A stretch of DNA of 64,000 nucleotides from positions 124,001 through 188,000 of the forward strand of contig JAQGPJ010000071.1 of assembly GCA_028293125.1 (NCBI GenBank). Direction: 5' to 3'. The notes under the pieces are model-generated. The model had not been told where the DNA came from. It did not search any database and saw only the letters and a list, made by a program, of their open reading frames with translations. This DNA comes from Verrucomicrobiales bacterium (GTDB lineage: Bacteria; Verrucomicrobiota; Verrucomicrobiia; Verrucomicrobiales; V1-33). Of this stretch, positions 19,142 to 28,431 are shown in pieces; positions within the stretch are counted from its first letter, which is position 1; each line of letters opens with the position of its first letter. The position numbers were made by a program, and so were the translations under genes.

Positions 19142-19864
19142 ATGATGTCCTCCGCTGACAGCTTTCCTGTCCCCGCCGGCCGGTCCCCGCTGGGCAGACC
19201 GGGGGGGCGCCTGGTTTTCCTGCCGGATCCGCGGGTGACCTCCGCGGCTCCCCTGCTGGAGGAGCGGTTGGAATCAGCGGGCCGCCAGGTGACGGCGGAG
19301 AATTTTCAGTCGCTGCTGGATTCGCTGATGGAACGCCTGATCGCCGATGCCTTTCTGGATGTGAAGGCCTCCACGGGTCTGATCCTGCTGCGCAGCGCGG
19401 ATGGCGGGGAACTGACCGTCGCCCATCAGATCCAGGCCGGAGCCGAAGGCGGATCCATCAAACCCGTCTGCGGCCACAGCCTGCCCGCCGGCACCGGCCG
19501 CCGCGGTCTGGTGCTGGCCAGCCAGCAGCCCTTCTGCGGCAATGACCAAGGGGATGACCCTCTGCGGGAAAACTCCCTGGCCATGCTGCTGGAGTGTGTG
19601 ATTCATGCGGAGATCATCGTGCCTTTTTATTTCGCCCGGCAGTTCAAGGGGCTGATTGTGGCTTTGCAGACGGTGGATGGACTAAGTGGACAAAGAGGAC
19701 CGGGGGAAGGAACATTCGCCGGGTTTGGCGCGCCGGTGCCTTCCCCGGCGGCGGGGGAGGGATTCAGTCCACGCTGTCTGGAGGAGATGGAGCTGATGAG
19801 CACCTGTCTGGGACGGCTGCTGGATTATCAGCTGATCTGCTCCGCACTGGGGATGTCCGTTTAA
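19142..19864 (+). CDS. GAF-like domain protein
   Basis: About 240 residues with no signal peptide. The stretch FQSLLDSLMERLIADAFLDVKASTGLILLRSADGGELTVAHQI, followed by PAGTGRRGLVLASQQPFCGND and IIVPFYFARQFKGLIVALQ, has the strand/helix order of a GAF domain: Ala/Gly-rich start, 'quality of access' strand and final 'G.l.l.' strand. The last ~60 residues are a variable linker and a helix. I prefer ATG 19142 over the TTG at 19112. Known GAF domains bind small ligands or mediate dimerisation; no ligand can be inferred. It lies 31 bp upstream of the subtilase gene and probably shares its transcript. Confidence 0.6.
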   Translation: MMSSADSFPVPAGRSPLGRPGGRLVFLPDPRVTSAAPLLEERLESAGRQVTAENFQSLLDSLMERLIADAFLDVKASTGLILLRSADGGELTVAHQIQAGAEGGSIKPVCGHSLPAGTGRRGLVLASQQPFCGNDQGDDPLRENSLAMLLECVIHAEIIVPFYFARQFKGLIVALQTVDGLSGQRGPGEGTFAGFGAPVPSPAAGEGFSPRCLEEMELMSTCLGRLLDYQLICSALGMSV

Positions 19865-19895
19865 GGCAAGGGGAAACAGGCCCGCACCGCACCGC

Positions 19896-20822
19896 ATGGA
19901 CAACCGCCCGACGCCGGCCCCCGCACCTTGGATTTCCCCCGCCGAAGCGGCGGAGGCGCTGCGCACCGGCACCGGGCGGGGGGTGCGCATCGCGGTGCTG
20001 GATTCCGGCATCGACTGGCGGCACTATTGGCTGAGAAGGCTGAAACGCGCCGGTGATGTGGTGGTGCGGCAGGAAGAGGGCCGGCTGATGGGCGCGCCGG
20101 GGAAGGGGGAGGACGTGTTCGGCCATGGCACCGCCGTGGCCTGGATCATCCACTCGCTGGCACCGGAGGCGGAGATCATAAGCATCCGCGTGCTGGACGA
20201 GGGCAACCACGCCCGCAGCGAAATCATTTGTGAGGGCGCGGAGCAGGCGCTGGACCATGGGGCGCACATCCTGAACTGCTCCTTCGGCGCCCGGCTGCGT
20301 CAGCAGGTGCTGATGTTCAAGAACTGGACCGACCGCGCCTATCTGGAGCAGCGGCACGTGGTGGCGGCCTGCAACAACGATGACTTCCGCCGCCCCGAGT
20401 GGCCGGGGGATTTCACCAGCGTGATCACCGTGAACATGGTGGCTGATGTCCCGCCGGACGCATTGGTGGCCAATCAGCCCGGGGCTTTGGTGGAATTCGC
20501 CGCTTTGGGGGTAGGGCTGCGCGTGCCTTGGCTGGATGGCCGCTGGGCCATCCGCACTGGCAGCAGCTTTGCGGCTCCGCGGGTGACGGCGCTGCTGGCA
20601 CGCCTGCTGTCGGTTTTTCCCGGTCTTTCGCCGTGGGAGGCGAAGTCCCTGCTGCTGCGCGTGGCCCGTCCGGCGGGGGATTTCACGGCGGCGGGACCGG
20701 CTTCAGTGCCGGAGCCGGAACTGGTCCCGTACCCGGGCATGGGCTTCCCTGCGCCCGGTCCGGCCATGCCGGCCTTCGGGGCCGTTTCTCCGAATACAGG
20801 GGCGGGGCCGAGGATTTCATGA
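19896..20822 (+). CDS. Subtilisin-like (S8) serine protease without signal peptide
   Basis: Compact peptidase S8 domain filling most of 308 residues. The catalytic triad is readable: Asp36 in IAVLDSGID, His77 in FGHGTAVAW, Ser224 in TGSSFAAPRV. The oxyanion Asn is around 160-161 (ACNNDD). The usual G-T-S at the nucleophile reads G-S-S. There is no signal peptide, propeptide or membrane helix, so the enzyme looks cytoplasmic, which is unusual for free-standing subtilases. It begins 31 bp after the GAF-like gene. That spacing suggests a functional pair, perhaps a ligand-gated protease; that is inference. Confidence 0.85.
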   Translation: MDNRPTPAPAPWISPAEAAEALRTGTGRGVRIAVLDSGIDWRHYWLRRLKRAGDVVVRQEEGRLMGAPGKGEDVFGHGTAVAWIIHSLAPEAEIISIRVLDEGNHARSEIICEGAEQALDHGAHILNCSFGARLRQQVLMFKNWTDRAYLEQRHVVAACNNDDFRRPEWPGDFTSVITVNMVADVPPDALVANQPGALVEFAALGVGLRVPWLDGRWAIRTGSSFAAPRVTALLARLLSVFPGLSPWEAKSLLLRVARPAGDFTAAGPASVPEPELVPYPGMGFPAPGPAMPAFGAVSPNTGAGPRIS

Positions 20823-20937
20823 ATAGAAACAGCCGCACACCGCACCCTGACGGAAAACGGATGCGATTTCAGGCGTTTTTTTGAAATCCCCTCCCCCGGT
20901 GTGCGAATAGAATGCAGTTCCCTGAATTCCATCCGCC

Positions 20938-22221
20938 ATGTCCTCAGCTGTTCTTTCCACGTCCGTAATCCGTCTGCTGGCCCCTGTTTCCTCACTTCCC
21001 TCCGAAGGTGAGGAGGAACTCCCGGAATTCTGCGCCGACCAGAGCGCCGGCAGCCTCATGCGGGTGCTGGGCTGGTATCAGCATCTGGCGGCCCCCGGTG
21101 CCGTGCGGCTGCGCCTGAACGGTCTGGAGCTGGAGTGGCCGCAGGAACCGGAAGCCCCGTTGGCCATTCTGGAGCTGGAGGAGTCGGAGGAGGGGCTGTC
21201 GATGGAGGACTCCCCGGCGGGAGTGGAAATCTCCTGGGCTGCCGTGGCGGAGGCCTATGCGCGCCGCACGGACGATTCCCACTTTCTGGGCGGTCCCGTG
21301 GAGGCCCAGCGCGTGCTGTTGGAAGTCATCCGGGAGGAGGCGCGGGAAACGGCGAGGTTTTTTGAGGGCGATGCGCTGCCCCTGATCGGGAAGCGCGATC
21401 TGGGGAATGGCACCGTGGAGTTCGCCTTTCTCGGGATCTGGCTGAATCTGGAGGAGAAGGACGGTTTCACCGGGTCCCTCAGCCGCAGCCTGTCCAGCCA
21501 GTGCTGGGACGGGGTGGGAAATCAGCAGGGCACCCTGCTGATTCTAGAGGATCCGGAGGCGGAGGGCCACGGCATCCGCGGGGCAGCCGCCAGCCTGTCC
21601 CTGCTGGCGGTGGTGTTCACCGCCCCGGCGGCGCAGGCCGGACTTTTTGGCTTTGGAGGCAACAAACCGCCTGCGGCGGTGACGCACGAGAGCAAGGCCA
21701 CGGTGGACGGCACCCCGTTGCTGGTGAAATCCCAAAAGCTGGTGCAGGCGGCTCCCAAAATCTACCCCTCCGGTCTGGCGGGACAGGACCAGGACGCTCC
21801 CCGCAAGGTGGTGGTGGATATCAAAGCCCAGCGTGCCTATCTCTTTGTAGGCGGCAAACTGGCTTTTGAAACTCCGGTCTCCACCGCCTCCAAGGGCCGC
21901 ACCACGCCCCGGGGCACCTTCAACATCACGGAGAAGATCCGCAGCGGCAAACGCTCCACCATCTACAAGAGCGCCATGCCCTACTGGAACCGGCTGGACG
22001 AGACCGCCATCGGCATGCACACCGGCCAGCTGCCCGGTTATCCGGCCTCCCACGGCTGCATCCGCCTGCCGGATGAGTCCGCCCGCTTCATTTTCGACAA
22101 CGCCTCCCGCGGCACCACGGTGCAGATCGTCGATGCCCTGGCCGCTGCGCCGGTGCCCACGCCGGCAGCCCCTGCCGCACCCGCTCCGGCGTCCGGTCTT
22201 CTGGCTGCCGCCGGCGGCTGA
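20938..22221 (+). CDS. L,D-transpeptidase fused to a novel N-terminal domain
   Basis: The C-terminal ~150 residues are a YkuD-type L,D-transpeptidase that would cross-link peptidoglycan or attach proteins to it. Visible motifs are KVVVDIKAQRAYLFVGGKLAF, TTPRGTFNITEK and the catalytic HTGQLPGYPASHGCIRLP (Cys about 373). The first ~215 residues are an acidic domain I do not recognise. Between them, at about residues 216-235, sits AAASLSLLAVVFTAPAAQAG, which looks like a signal peptide complete with an AQAG cleavage site but lies deep inside the protein. No ATG or GTG just before it would allow a separate start. It is therefore a real fusion, a signal-anchored type II protein, or two genes merged by mutation. 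Confidence 0.8.
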   Translation: MSSAVLSTSVIRLLAPVSSLPSEGEEELPEFCADQSAGSLMRVLGWYQHLAAPGAVRLRLNGLELEWPQEPEAPLAILELEESEEGLSMEDSPAGVEISWAAVAEAYARRTDDSHFLGGPVEAQRVLLEVIREEARETARFFEGDALPLIGKRDLGNGTVEFAFLGIWLNLEEKDGFTGSLSRSLSSQCWDGVGNQQGTLLILEDPEAEGHGIRGAAASLSLLAVVFTAPAAQAGLFGFGGNKPPAAVTHESKATVDGTPLLVKSQKLVQAAPKIYPSGLAGQDQDAPRKVVVDIKAQRAYLFVGGKLAFETPVSTASKGRTTPRGTFNITEKIRSGKRSTIYKSAMPYWNRLDETAIGMHTGQLPGYPASHGCIRLPDESARFIFDNASRGTTVQIVDALAAAPVPTPAAPAAPAPASGLLAAAGG

Positions 22222-22576
22222 ACCGGACTGGATTGCACTGGACAACCCTCGCGACTGCTGCCCGGAACGGACCGGATCCTGATCCTTCCCCAGCTGGATA
22301 TCCCCAAGCTGAGGTGACCGGCATAGCACGGACTGGCGCTGCTGACGGCCGAAAGCCGGTATGACGCCGTAGTTATGTGGAAAGGTGCCGGAATACGGGC
22401 ATCTCCGGCATCCAATGACTGGATTTTGCAATCCCAAGTGTTATTCCCGGTTGGCAGCGGATGGATAATGCTGTATTTCTGAGCAATTCCGACTCTGTCA
22501 GCCTGTTCGCCAGTGCCACTGGCGCCGGACGGGGGCAGGGGTTTTGCCGGAAGCCGCTTTTTCATCATTGCCACGC
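22222..22576. other. Intergenic stretch, no gene seen
   Basis: About 355 bp between the transpeptidase and DUF2726 genes. Short frames on both strands lack protein-like composition. I see no clear terminator hairpin or promoter. Confidence 0.4.
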
Positions 22577-23074
22577 ATGTCCTCGGGGAATTCCGGTTGT
22601 CTCTATCTCATCATCAGGTTTCTGCGGAAACTGTTCGGGCTCAGGCCTCCGTTGCCGCCCTATCAGGCGGCGCGGTTCCTTTCTCCGGCGGAACTGGCCT
22701 TTTATCATATTCTGCGGGATGCGGTGGGGGATATGCTGACCATCTGTGTGAAGGTGCGCATCGCGGATGTCATCGCCGCCCCCAGAAGTGAGAGCTACCG
22801 GCTCCAGTTCAGCCGCATCAGCTCCAAGCACTTTGATTTTGTGCTCTGCACTCCGCAAGCCATGGTGCCGGTGGCGTTCGTGGAGCTGGACGACTCCTCC
22901 CATCTGACGCCGGCGGCGCAGAAGTCCGACGCTTTCAAGGATGCCACCGCCCGGCAGGCGGGCATTCCTCTTTTCCGCTTTCCCGTGCGCAAATCCCTCA
23001 CGGCCGGAGAGGTGCATCAGGCTCTGGCCCCGGTCCTCTTTCCTCCGAAAACCACCCGCTCCCGCCGCCGGTGA
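22577..23074 (+). CDS. DUF2726-family protein
   Basis: About 165 residues from ATG 22577 (the ORF-track start at 22544 is a TTG). The core pattern LSPAELAFYHILRDAVGDMLTICVKVRIADVI ... RISSKHFDFVLC ... VAFVELDDSSH ... DAFKDATARQAGIPLFRF matches DUF2726, a restriction-endonuclease-like fold found alone or joined to helicases and topoisomerase-like zinc domains. The nuclease-like carboxylates (D in KHFDFVLC, ELDD) are present. A short hydrophobic stretch precedes the domain. Its biological role is unproven; DNA or RNA processing is the family-level guess. Confidence 0.8.
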   Translation: MSSGNSGCLYLIIRFLRKLFGLRPPLPPYQAARFLSPAELAFYHILRDAVGDMLTICVKVRIADVIAAPRSESYRLQFSRISSKHFDFVLCTPQAMVPVAFVELDDSSHLTPAAQKSDAFKDATARQAGIPLFRFPVRKSLTAGEVHQALAPVLFPPKTTRSRRR

Positions 23075-23157
23075 GGGTGGGCCGCCGACTGCTGTTCCTG
23101 TGCTTCCCGCGTTTCCGGGACCGGACGGAAATATCAAAATACCTCTTTTTAAAGTGT

Positions 23158-23194
23158 CTGCCCCAAGCTGCCATCACTCAATGCTTCGGGGCAG
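23158..23194 (+). terminator. Possible terminator hairpin after DUF2726 gene
   Basis: CTGCCCC pairs with GGGGCAG, extended by AAGC/GCTT with one bulged base. There is no good T-tract after it, so it may be only a stem-loop. It lies in the otherwise gene-free 23075-23380 leader of the MoxR operon. Confidence 0.35.
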
Positions 23195-23380
23195 GGGATA
23201 TTCATAGCCAATTCAGGGTTTGCGGAGTCAAGCTGTCAATTTGTATATCAAATAATCATCCTGGGAGGTTTGTGCCGTTTTTCCGCTGAATTGAACGGAC
23301 ACAATCCCCTGGTGTCCAAGATTTCCATCACAAAGCTTGCATTCGCCCCCTTTGCTCTGACAAGTGCTGCGCCGTAATCC

Positions 23381-24403
23381 ATGTCCGAGACTTCCTCCTT
23401 ATCCTCTCCGCTGCCTGAAGACGATGTGGCGGCCATCGATCATCTCCGGGCCACCTACGGCCGCCTTACCAGGGAACTGGGCAAGGTCATTGTCGGCCAG
23501 CAGGACGTGATCGAGCAGCTGTGCATCTGCCTTTTCGCCCGGGGCCATGCCCTGCTGATGGGGGTTCCGGGCCTGGCGAAGACGCTGCTGATCAGCCGGT
23601 TGGCGGAAACGCTCTCGCTCGGTTTCAGCCGCATTCAGTTCACGCCGGATTTGATGCCGATGGATATCACCGGCACCGACATTCTCCAGGAGCTGCCCGG
23701 CGGGAAACGCCAGTTTGAATTCGCGAAAGGTCCCGTCTTCGCCAACATCGTGCTGGCCGATGAGATCAACCGCGCCCCGGCCAAAACCCAGGCGGCGATG
23801 CTGGAGGCCATGCAGGAGCACCGGGTCACGGTCGCCGGGCGCACCTATAAACTGGAGGCCCCGTTTTTTGTGCTGGCCACGCAGAACCCCATCGAACAGG
23901 AAGGCACCTATCCTTTGCCCGAAGCGCAGCTGGACCGCTTCATGTTCATGATCGGCGTGGACTACCCCAGCCGGGACGAGGAGATCGCCATCGCCCGCTC
24001 CACCACCGGGACCGGCCAGCCGGTGCTGGAGCATGTGCTGGATGGAGACCGCGTGACCGCCTACCAGGAATTGGTGCGGCGGGTGCCGGTGCCTGACCAT
24101 ATCTATTCCTTCGCCGTCGATCTGGTGCGCCGGACCCGTCCCGCGGGGACGGAGGCGCCGGACTGGCTGAAGCCGCTGGTGGGCTGGGGGGCCGGGCCGC
24201 GCGCGGTGCAGTACCTGATTCTGGGAGCCAAGGCGCGCGCCGCGCTGATGGGAAGCTACATGGTGCGGCTGGAGGATGTGATTGCCGTGGCCCAGCCGGT
24301 GCTGAGGCACCGTCTGATGACAACATTCACGGCCCAGTCGGATGGCATCGACAGCATCGCGGTCACGAAGCGCCTCGTGGAGGATTTGCGCAGGGAGGGC
24401 TGA
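23381..24403 (+). CDS. MoxR-type AAA+ ATPase
   Basis: AAA_3/MoxR ATPase of usual size (340 residues). Walker A is GVPGLAKT at about residues 61-68, Walker B is [23 protein letters not shown], and sensor 1 lies in [27 protein letters not shown]-terminal lid domain follows. Family members act with VWA proteins as metal-dependent chaperone pairs that mature or insert other proteins. It is the first gene of a run of eight or more co-directional genes encoding DUF58 and VWA partners. A 306-bp leader precedes it. Confidence 0.95.
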   Translation: MSETSSLSSPLPEDDVAAIDHLRATYGRLTRELGKVIVGQQDVIEQLCICLFARGHALLMGVPGLAKTLLISRLAETLSLGFSRIQFTPDLMPMDITGTDILQELPGGKRQFEFAKGPVFANIVLADEINRAPAKTQAAMLEAMQEHRVTVAGRTYKLEAPFFVLATQNPIEQEGTYPLPEAQLDRFMFMIGVDYPSRDEEIAIARSTTGTGQPVLEHVLDGDRVTAYQELVRRVPVPDHIYSFAVDLVRRTRPAGTEAPDWLKPLVGWGAGPRAVQYLILGAKARAALMGSYMVRLEDVIAVAQPVLRHRLMTTFTAQSDGIDSIAVTKRLVEDLRREG

Positions 24404-24442
24404 GAGCGCCCCGTCCGCCGGAGTTTCCCACACCCTTCGCCG

Positions 24443-25357
24443 ATGAGCTCCGCCGCCGCCGTCTCCACTTCCATAATTGACAGCACGGTGATTTCCCGTC
24501 TGCTGGCGCTGCCCCTGAATGCCCGGCAGGCCATGACCGGCAGCGTCTCAGGCCGGCACCGCAGCCCGGTCAGGGGTTCGTCCGTGGAGTTTGCCCAATA
24601 CCGCAAATATGTGCCCGGCGATGACACCCGGCGGCTCGACTGGCGCACTTGGGGAAGGACGGACCGGTTTTATATCAAGGAGTTTGAAGCCGACACCAAC
24701 CTGCGCCTCGCCCTTGTCGTGGATGCCAGCGGCTCCATGGGCTACGGCCCGGCGGGCGCCACGCGGCTGGACTACAGCCGGAAACTGGCGGGAAGTCTCG
24801 GCTGGCTGGCGGCGCATCAGGGGGATGCCGTGGGCCTGTGGGGCGTCGGCAGGGACCACCGTCAGAAGCTGCCCGCCAAACGTGGGGCGGCCCATCTGAA
24901 GCTGGTGCTGGATCAACTGGCGGGTCTGGAGGCCCAAGGGGGAACCACCATTCTGGAAGCCCTGCATCAGGCGGCGGACCAAATTCCGCAGCGTGCCCTG
25001 GTGGTGGCGGTGTCGGATTTTTTTATTGAGCCCGCAAAGCTGAAGCAGGCGCTCCAGCATCTGGGCTTCCGCCGTCATGATGTCGCCCTGTTCCACGTGC
25101 TGGACCGGGTGGAGCTGGACTTCAGCTTCGACCGCCCGGCGCGTTTTGTCGACATGGAGGGAGGAGAGACCCTGCTGGCCGATCCGCCGATGATTGCCAG
25201 CCGCTATCAGGAAGCGGTCAAAAAATATCTGGCGGAGATGGACGAAATGGTCTGCACCACGGGAGTGGACTATCACAGAGTTCTGATGAGCGAGCCTTTC
25301 GGGGAGGTGCTCGCCCGCTTCCTCCTTTCCCGGCTTCAATCCAAAGGCCGCCGCTGA
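24443..25357 (+). CDS. DUF58-domain protein
   Basis: 304 residues. The DUF58 signature appears as GSSVEFAQYRKYVPGDDTRRLDWRTWGRTDRFYIKEFEADT, followed by a VWA-like core with LALVVDASGSMGYG (intact DxSxS metal site). There are no membrane helices, unlike the longer DUF58 proteins, so it is probably a soluble partner of the MoxR ATPase encoded 39 bp upstream. Such pairs are conserved in many bacteria; the client is unknown. Confidence 0.92.
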   Translation: MSSAAAVSTSIIDSTVISRLLALPLNARQAMTGSVSGRHRSPVRGSSVEFAQYRKYVPGDDTRRLDWRTWGRTDRFYIKEFEADTNLRLALVVDASGSMGYGPAGATRLDYSRKLAGSLGWLAAHQGDAVGLWGVGRDHRQKLPAKRGAAHLKLVLDQLAGLEAQGGTTILEALHQAADQIPQRALVVAVSDFFIEPAKLKQALQHLGFRRHDVALFHVLDRVELDFSFDRPARFVDMEGGETLLADPPMIASRYQEAVKKYLAEMDEMVCTTGVDYHRVLMSEPFGEVLARFLLSRLQSKGRR

Positions 25358-25366
25358 CCGGACCGC

Positions 25367-27430
25367 ATGAGCTTTCTCGCGCCCCTGCTGCTTTTCGGCC
25401 TGCCCTTGGCACTGTTGCCGGTGGTGATCCACCTTATCCACCTGATGCGGCGGCGGCAGGTGAAGTGGGCGGCGATGATGTTTCTCCATGCCGCGCAGCG
25501 GATGAACAAGGGCCTGTCGAAGCTGCGGCAGTACCTCATTCTGTTATTCCGGGTGCTGGCGGTGGCGGCGCTGATCCTGATGGCGGGACGTCCGCTGGCG
25601 GGCGGGCTGCTGGGCCTCACCGGAGGGGCTCCGGACTCCGTGATCGTGCTGCTGGACCGCAGTGCCTCCATGGAGCAGCAGCTCCCCACGGCGGGTGTCA
25701 GCAAGCGCGCCGCCGGGCTGCGCAATCTGGCGGCGGCCATCCGGGACGCCTATGGCAAGCGTTCGCGCCTGGTGCTGATCGACAGCGCGACACTCCAGCC
25801 GCTGCCTTTGGAGAAACCGGAGGCGCTCCTCGATCTGCCTCAAACCGGCCCCACGGACACCGCCGCCGATGTGCCGGCCCTGCTTCAGGGGGCACTGGAT
25901 TACATCACCACCAACCAGACCGGCCGCACCGATGTCTGGCTGCTGAGCGATCTGCGGCAGTCCGACTGGAACACCGCCGGAGGCCGCTGGACCGTCCTGC
26001 GCGGGGCCTTCGCCACTCTGCCGGCGGTGCGGTTCCAGGTGCTGGCCTATCCGGAAACACCCGCGGCGGACATGGGGGTCACGGTTGAACAGGCGCAGCG
26101 GCGCGGGACGGCGGAGAAAGCCGAACTGCTCCTCGATATCCGCCTGACGCGCGGGGAGCCGGCCGCGGAGCCGCTGACCGTGCCCCTGCGGGTGGTGGTG
26201 AACGGCGCCGCCAGCACGCTGAATGTGGAGCTCAAAGGCGGTCAGGCGCTGCTGCAGGGTCTGTCCATTCCTATTGATACCGCCACGCACCGTGGTTGGG
26301 GCCGGGTGGAGCTGGCGGCGGACTCCAGTCCGGCGGACAACATTTCGACCTTCGGCTTCGATGATCCGCCCCCTCTGAAATCCGTCATCGTCAGCGGCAG
26401 TCCCGAAGTGTCCGGCCCGCTGCTGGCGGCCCTGACGGCCCCGGCCGATGCCTCCCGGAAATACGAATGCGCCGTTCTGCCTCCGGAGCGGGCGGCGGAG
26501 ATCGTCTGGGACGAGACCGCGCTCATCGTCTGGCAGGCGGCGCTTCCGCGCAACGACCCCGTGCTCACCGGGCAGTTGGAGGCCTACGCCAAGGCCGGGC
26601 GCACGCTGATCCTTCTGCCGCCGGAAAAGCCGGGGGATGGGACATTCTCCGGCCTGCGCTGGACGGCTTGGAAAGACGCCGCCACGGACAAACCTGCCCT
26701 CGTTGAATGGTGGCGCAGCGATGCCGGTCCGCTGGCCGGCACGCGGGCTGGAGCCGCCTTGCCGGTGGGGGAAACCGAGGTTCAGCGCTGGTGCGCCTTG
26801 GAGGGCGAATGCATCCCCCTGGCCCGGCTGGGCGAATCCAGCGGCCGGGCACCGCTGCTGGCGCAGACCGCCCGTGATGGCGATGGTGGGGGCGGGGGGG
26901 GTGTTTACTTTCTGACCACTCTGCCGTCCGCCGGATCCTCCACCCTGGGACGGGACGGCGTAGTGCTGTTTGCCTTCCTGCACCGGGCTTTGAATAACGG
27001 GGCCGCCACTTTGGGCAATGCCCGGCGGCGCGACGCGGGGAAGGGGGCGCTGGGGGAGGATCCGGGTGTTTGGACCCGTCTGGATTTGGCGGAGCGAGGG
27101 GAGATTCCGCCAGCTGAACTGCCGCTGCGGGTGGGTGTCCTGCAGCGGAGGGTGCCCGGCAAACCCGATCTCCTGCTGGCCCTCAACCGGCCGGCGTCCG
27201 AGGATGCGCCGGGGGTGGTGGGCAAAGCGTCGCTGGATGAATTGTTCGCCGGGCTCGACTGGCGGCTGCTGGAACGGACGCTCGGCCAGGAGAAAAGCCT
27301 GACCAGTGAGGTTTGGCGCACTTTCCTGATGCTGATGGCGGCGGCGCTGGTGCTGGAGGCCGTGTTGTGCCTGCCGGAGCGCCGCAAAGCTTCGGAGCGC
27401 CCGGGGGATTTTGGAAAACAGCCCGCATGA
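25367..27430 (+). CDS. BatA/VWA-domain membrane protein
   Basis: 687 residues. The N-terminal BatA-type anchor (MSFLAPLLLFGLPLALLPVVIHLIHLMRRR) has a second helix near residue 60. A VWA domain with metal site VLLDRSASME follows, then a long extracytoplasmic region, and a C-terminal TM helix (FLMLMAAALVLEAVLCLP). The topology is that of Bat-operon 'aerotolerance' proteins seen with MoxR and DUF58. The gene starts 9 bp after DUF58, and its stop overlaps the next start (ATGA). Confidence 0.88.
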   Translation: MSFLAPLLLFGLPLALLPVVIHLIHLMRRRQVKWAAMMFLHAAQRMNKGLSKLRQYLILLFRVLAVAALILMAGRPLAGGLLGLTGGAPDSVIVLLDRSASMEQQLPTAGVSKRAAGLRNLAAAIRDAYGKRSRLVLIDSATLQPLPLEKPEALLDLPQTGPTDTAADVPALLQGALDYITTNQTGRTDVWLLSDLRQSDWNTAGGRWTVLRGAFATLPAVRFQVLAYPETPAADMGVTVEQAQRRGTAEKAELLLDIRLTRGEPAAEPLTVPLRVVVNGAASTLNVELKGGQALLQGLSIPIDTATHRGWGRVELAADSSPADNISTFGFDDPPPLKSVIVSGSPEVSGPLLAALTAPADASRKYECAVLPPERAAEIVWDETALIVWQAALPRNDPVLTGQLEAYAKAGRTLILLPPEKPGDGTFSGLRWTAWKDAATDKPALVEWWRSDAGPLAGTRAGAALPVGETEVQRWCALEGECIPLARLGESSGRAPLLAQTARDGDGGGGGGVYFLTTLPSAGSSTLGRDGVVLFAFLHRALNNGAATLGNARRRDAGKGALGEDPGVWTRLDLAERGEIPPAELPLRVGVLQRRVPGKPDLLLALNRPASEDAPGVVGKASLDELFAGLDWRLLERTLGQEKSLTSEVWRTFLMLMAAALVLEAVLCLPERRKASERPGDFGKQPA

Positions 27431-28431
27431 AACCTTCCTCCAGCGAACTCGTTTTCACCTCCACGCCGCTGTCGGTGGCCGGAGCGGCGCTGTTTGTGCT
27501 TCTGGTGGCGGCGCTGGCCCTGACGGCGTGGCGGCGCAATGGCTGGCGCACGCTGATCGGCTGGCTGGAATTCCTGCGGGTGCTGGTGGCGGCGGGCATC
27601 GCCATCACCCTGAACCAGCCGGAATGGCGGGAGACGTTCAAGCCGGACACCAAGCCGGTGGTGGCGGTGCTGCACGATGTCTCCGGCAGCATGGAAACCC
27701 GCGATGTCACGGATCCCGCGGATTCCGCCGCCGAAGCCCGGTCGCGTCAGGAGGCCGCCGCTCCCTTGGCTGATCCAGCGCTTTGGAAACCTCTCGCGGA
27801 GCGCATGGAGGTGGTGATCGAGCCTTTTTCCTCCTCCGGGGATCCTGCGGCGGAGGCGACCGATCTGCACGGTGCCCTGATGAGCCTGCTGGAGCGGCAG
27901 CCGCGCCTCGCAGCCGTGGTGCTGGCGACGGACGGGGATTGGAACACCGGGCTGGCTCCCTCCCAGGCGGCGGTCCGTCTGCGCATGAAGGGCGTTCCGG
28001 TTTTTGCCGTGCCCATGGGGGCGGACACCCGGCTGCCGGATGTGGAGATTGCCAGTTTCGATGTCCCGGCGTTCGCCGTCGCCGGCAAGCCGCTGCGGAT
28101 TCCCTTTTCCATCGATTCCTCCCTGCCGCGCGACGAGGTGGCCTCGGTGGTCATGACCACCTCCTCCGGCGCGGAGGTCCGTCAGGAATTCACCCTCCCG
28201 GCCATGGGGCGTCTTCAGGATGCCATGGTGTGGCGGCCCGGTTCTCCCGGCAAAGTGCATCTGAAGCTGGAGGTGCCTCAAACCGGCACCGAGCGCAATT
28301 TGGAGAATAACAAAACAGAAGCCAATCTCGATATCCGCCAGGAGCAGCTCCACGTGCTGGTGGTGGAGAGCTTCCCGCGCTGGGAGTACCGCTACCTGCG
28401 GAACGCCCTCGAGCGCGATCCCGGCGTGTAG
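27427..28431 (+). CDS. VWA membrane protein, N-terminal part (ends at in-frame TAG)
   Basis: 334 residues from ATG 27427, which overlaps the upstream stop; the ORF-track start at 27313 is inside the previous gene. It has two N-terminal TM helices, a VWA domain with AVLHDVSGSME (intact metal site) and a beta domain. It then begins a conserved segment (LHVLVVESFPRWEYRYLRNALERDPGV) that is cut by TAG at 28429-28431. The next codon opens the following ORF in the same frame, which continues as the homologous protein should. One base change (GAG to TAG) would explain it. The product as written lacks the amidotransferase-like half. Confidence 0.8.
   Translation: MKPSSSELVFTSTPLSVAGAALFVLLVAALALTAWRRNGWRTLIGWLEFLRVLVAAGIAITLNQPEWRETFKPDTKPVVAVLHDVSGSMETRDVTDPADSAAEARSRQEAAAPLADPALWKPLAERMEVVIEPFSSSGDPAAEATDLHGALMSLLERQPRLAAVVLATDGDWNTGLAPSQAAVRLRMKGVPVFAVPMGADTRLPDVEIASFDVPAFAVAGKPLRIPFSIDSSLPRDEVASVVMTTSSGAEVRQEFTLPAMGRLQDAMVWRPGSPGKVHLKLEVPQTGTERNLENNKTEANLDIRQEQLHVLVVESFPRWEYRYLRNALERDPGV

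Noticed and set aside
17172-19145. 657-codon plus-strand ORF opposite the glycosidase-like gene
   Set aside because: Antisense of a gene with a signal peptide and barrel motifs; composition is not protein-like.
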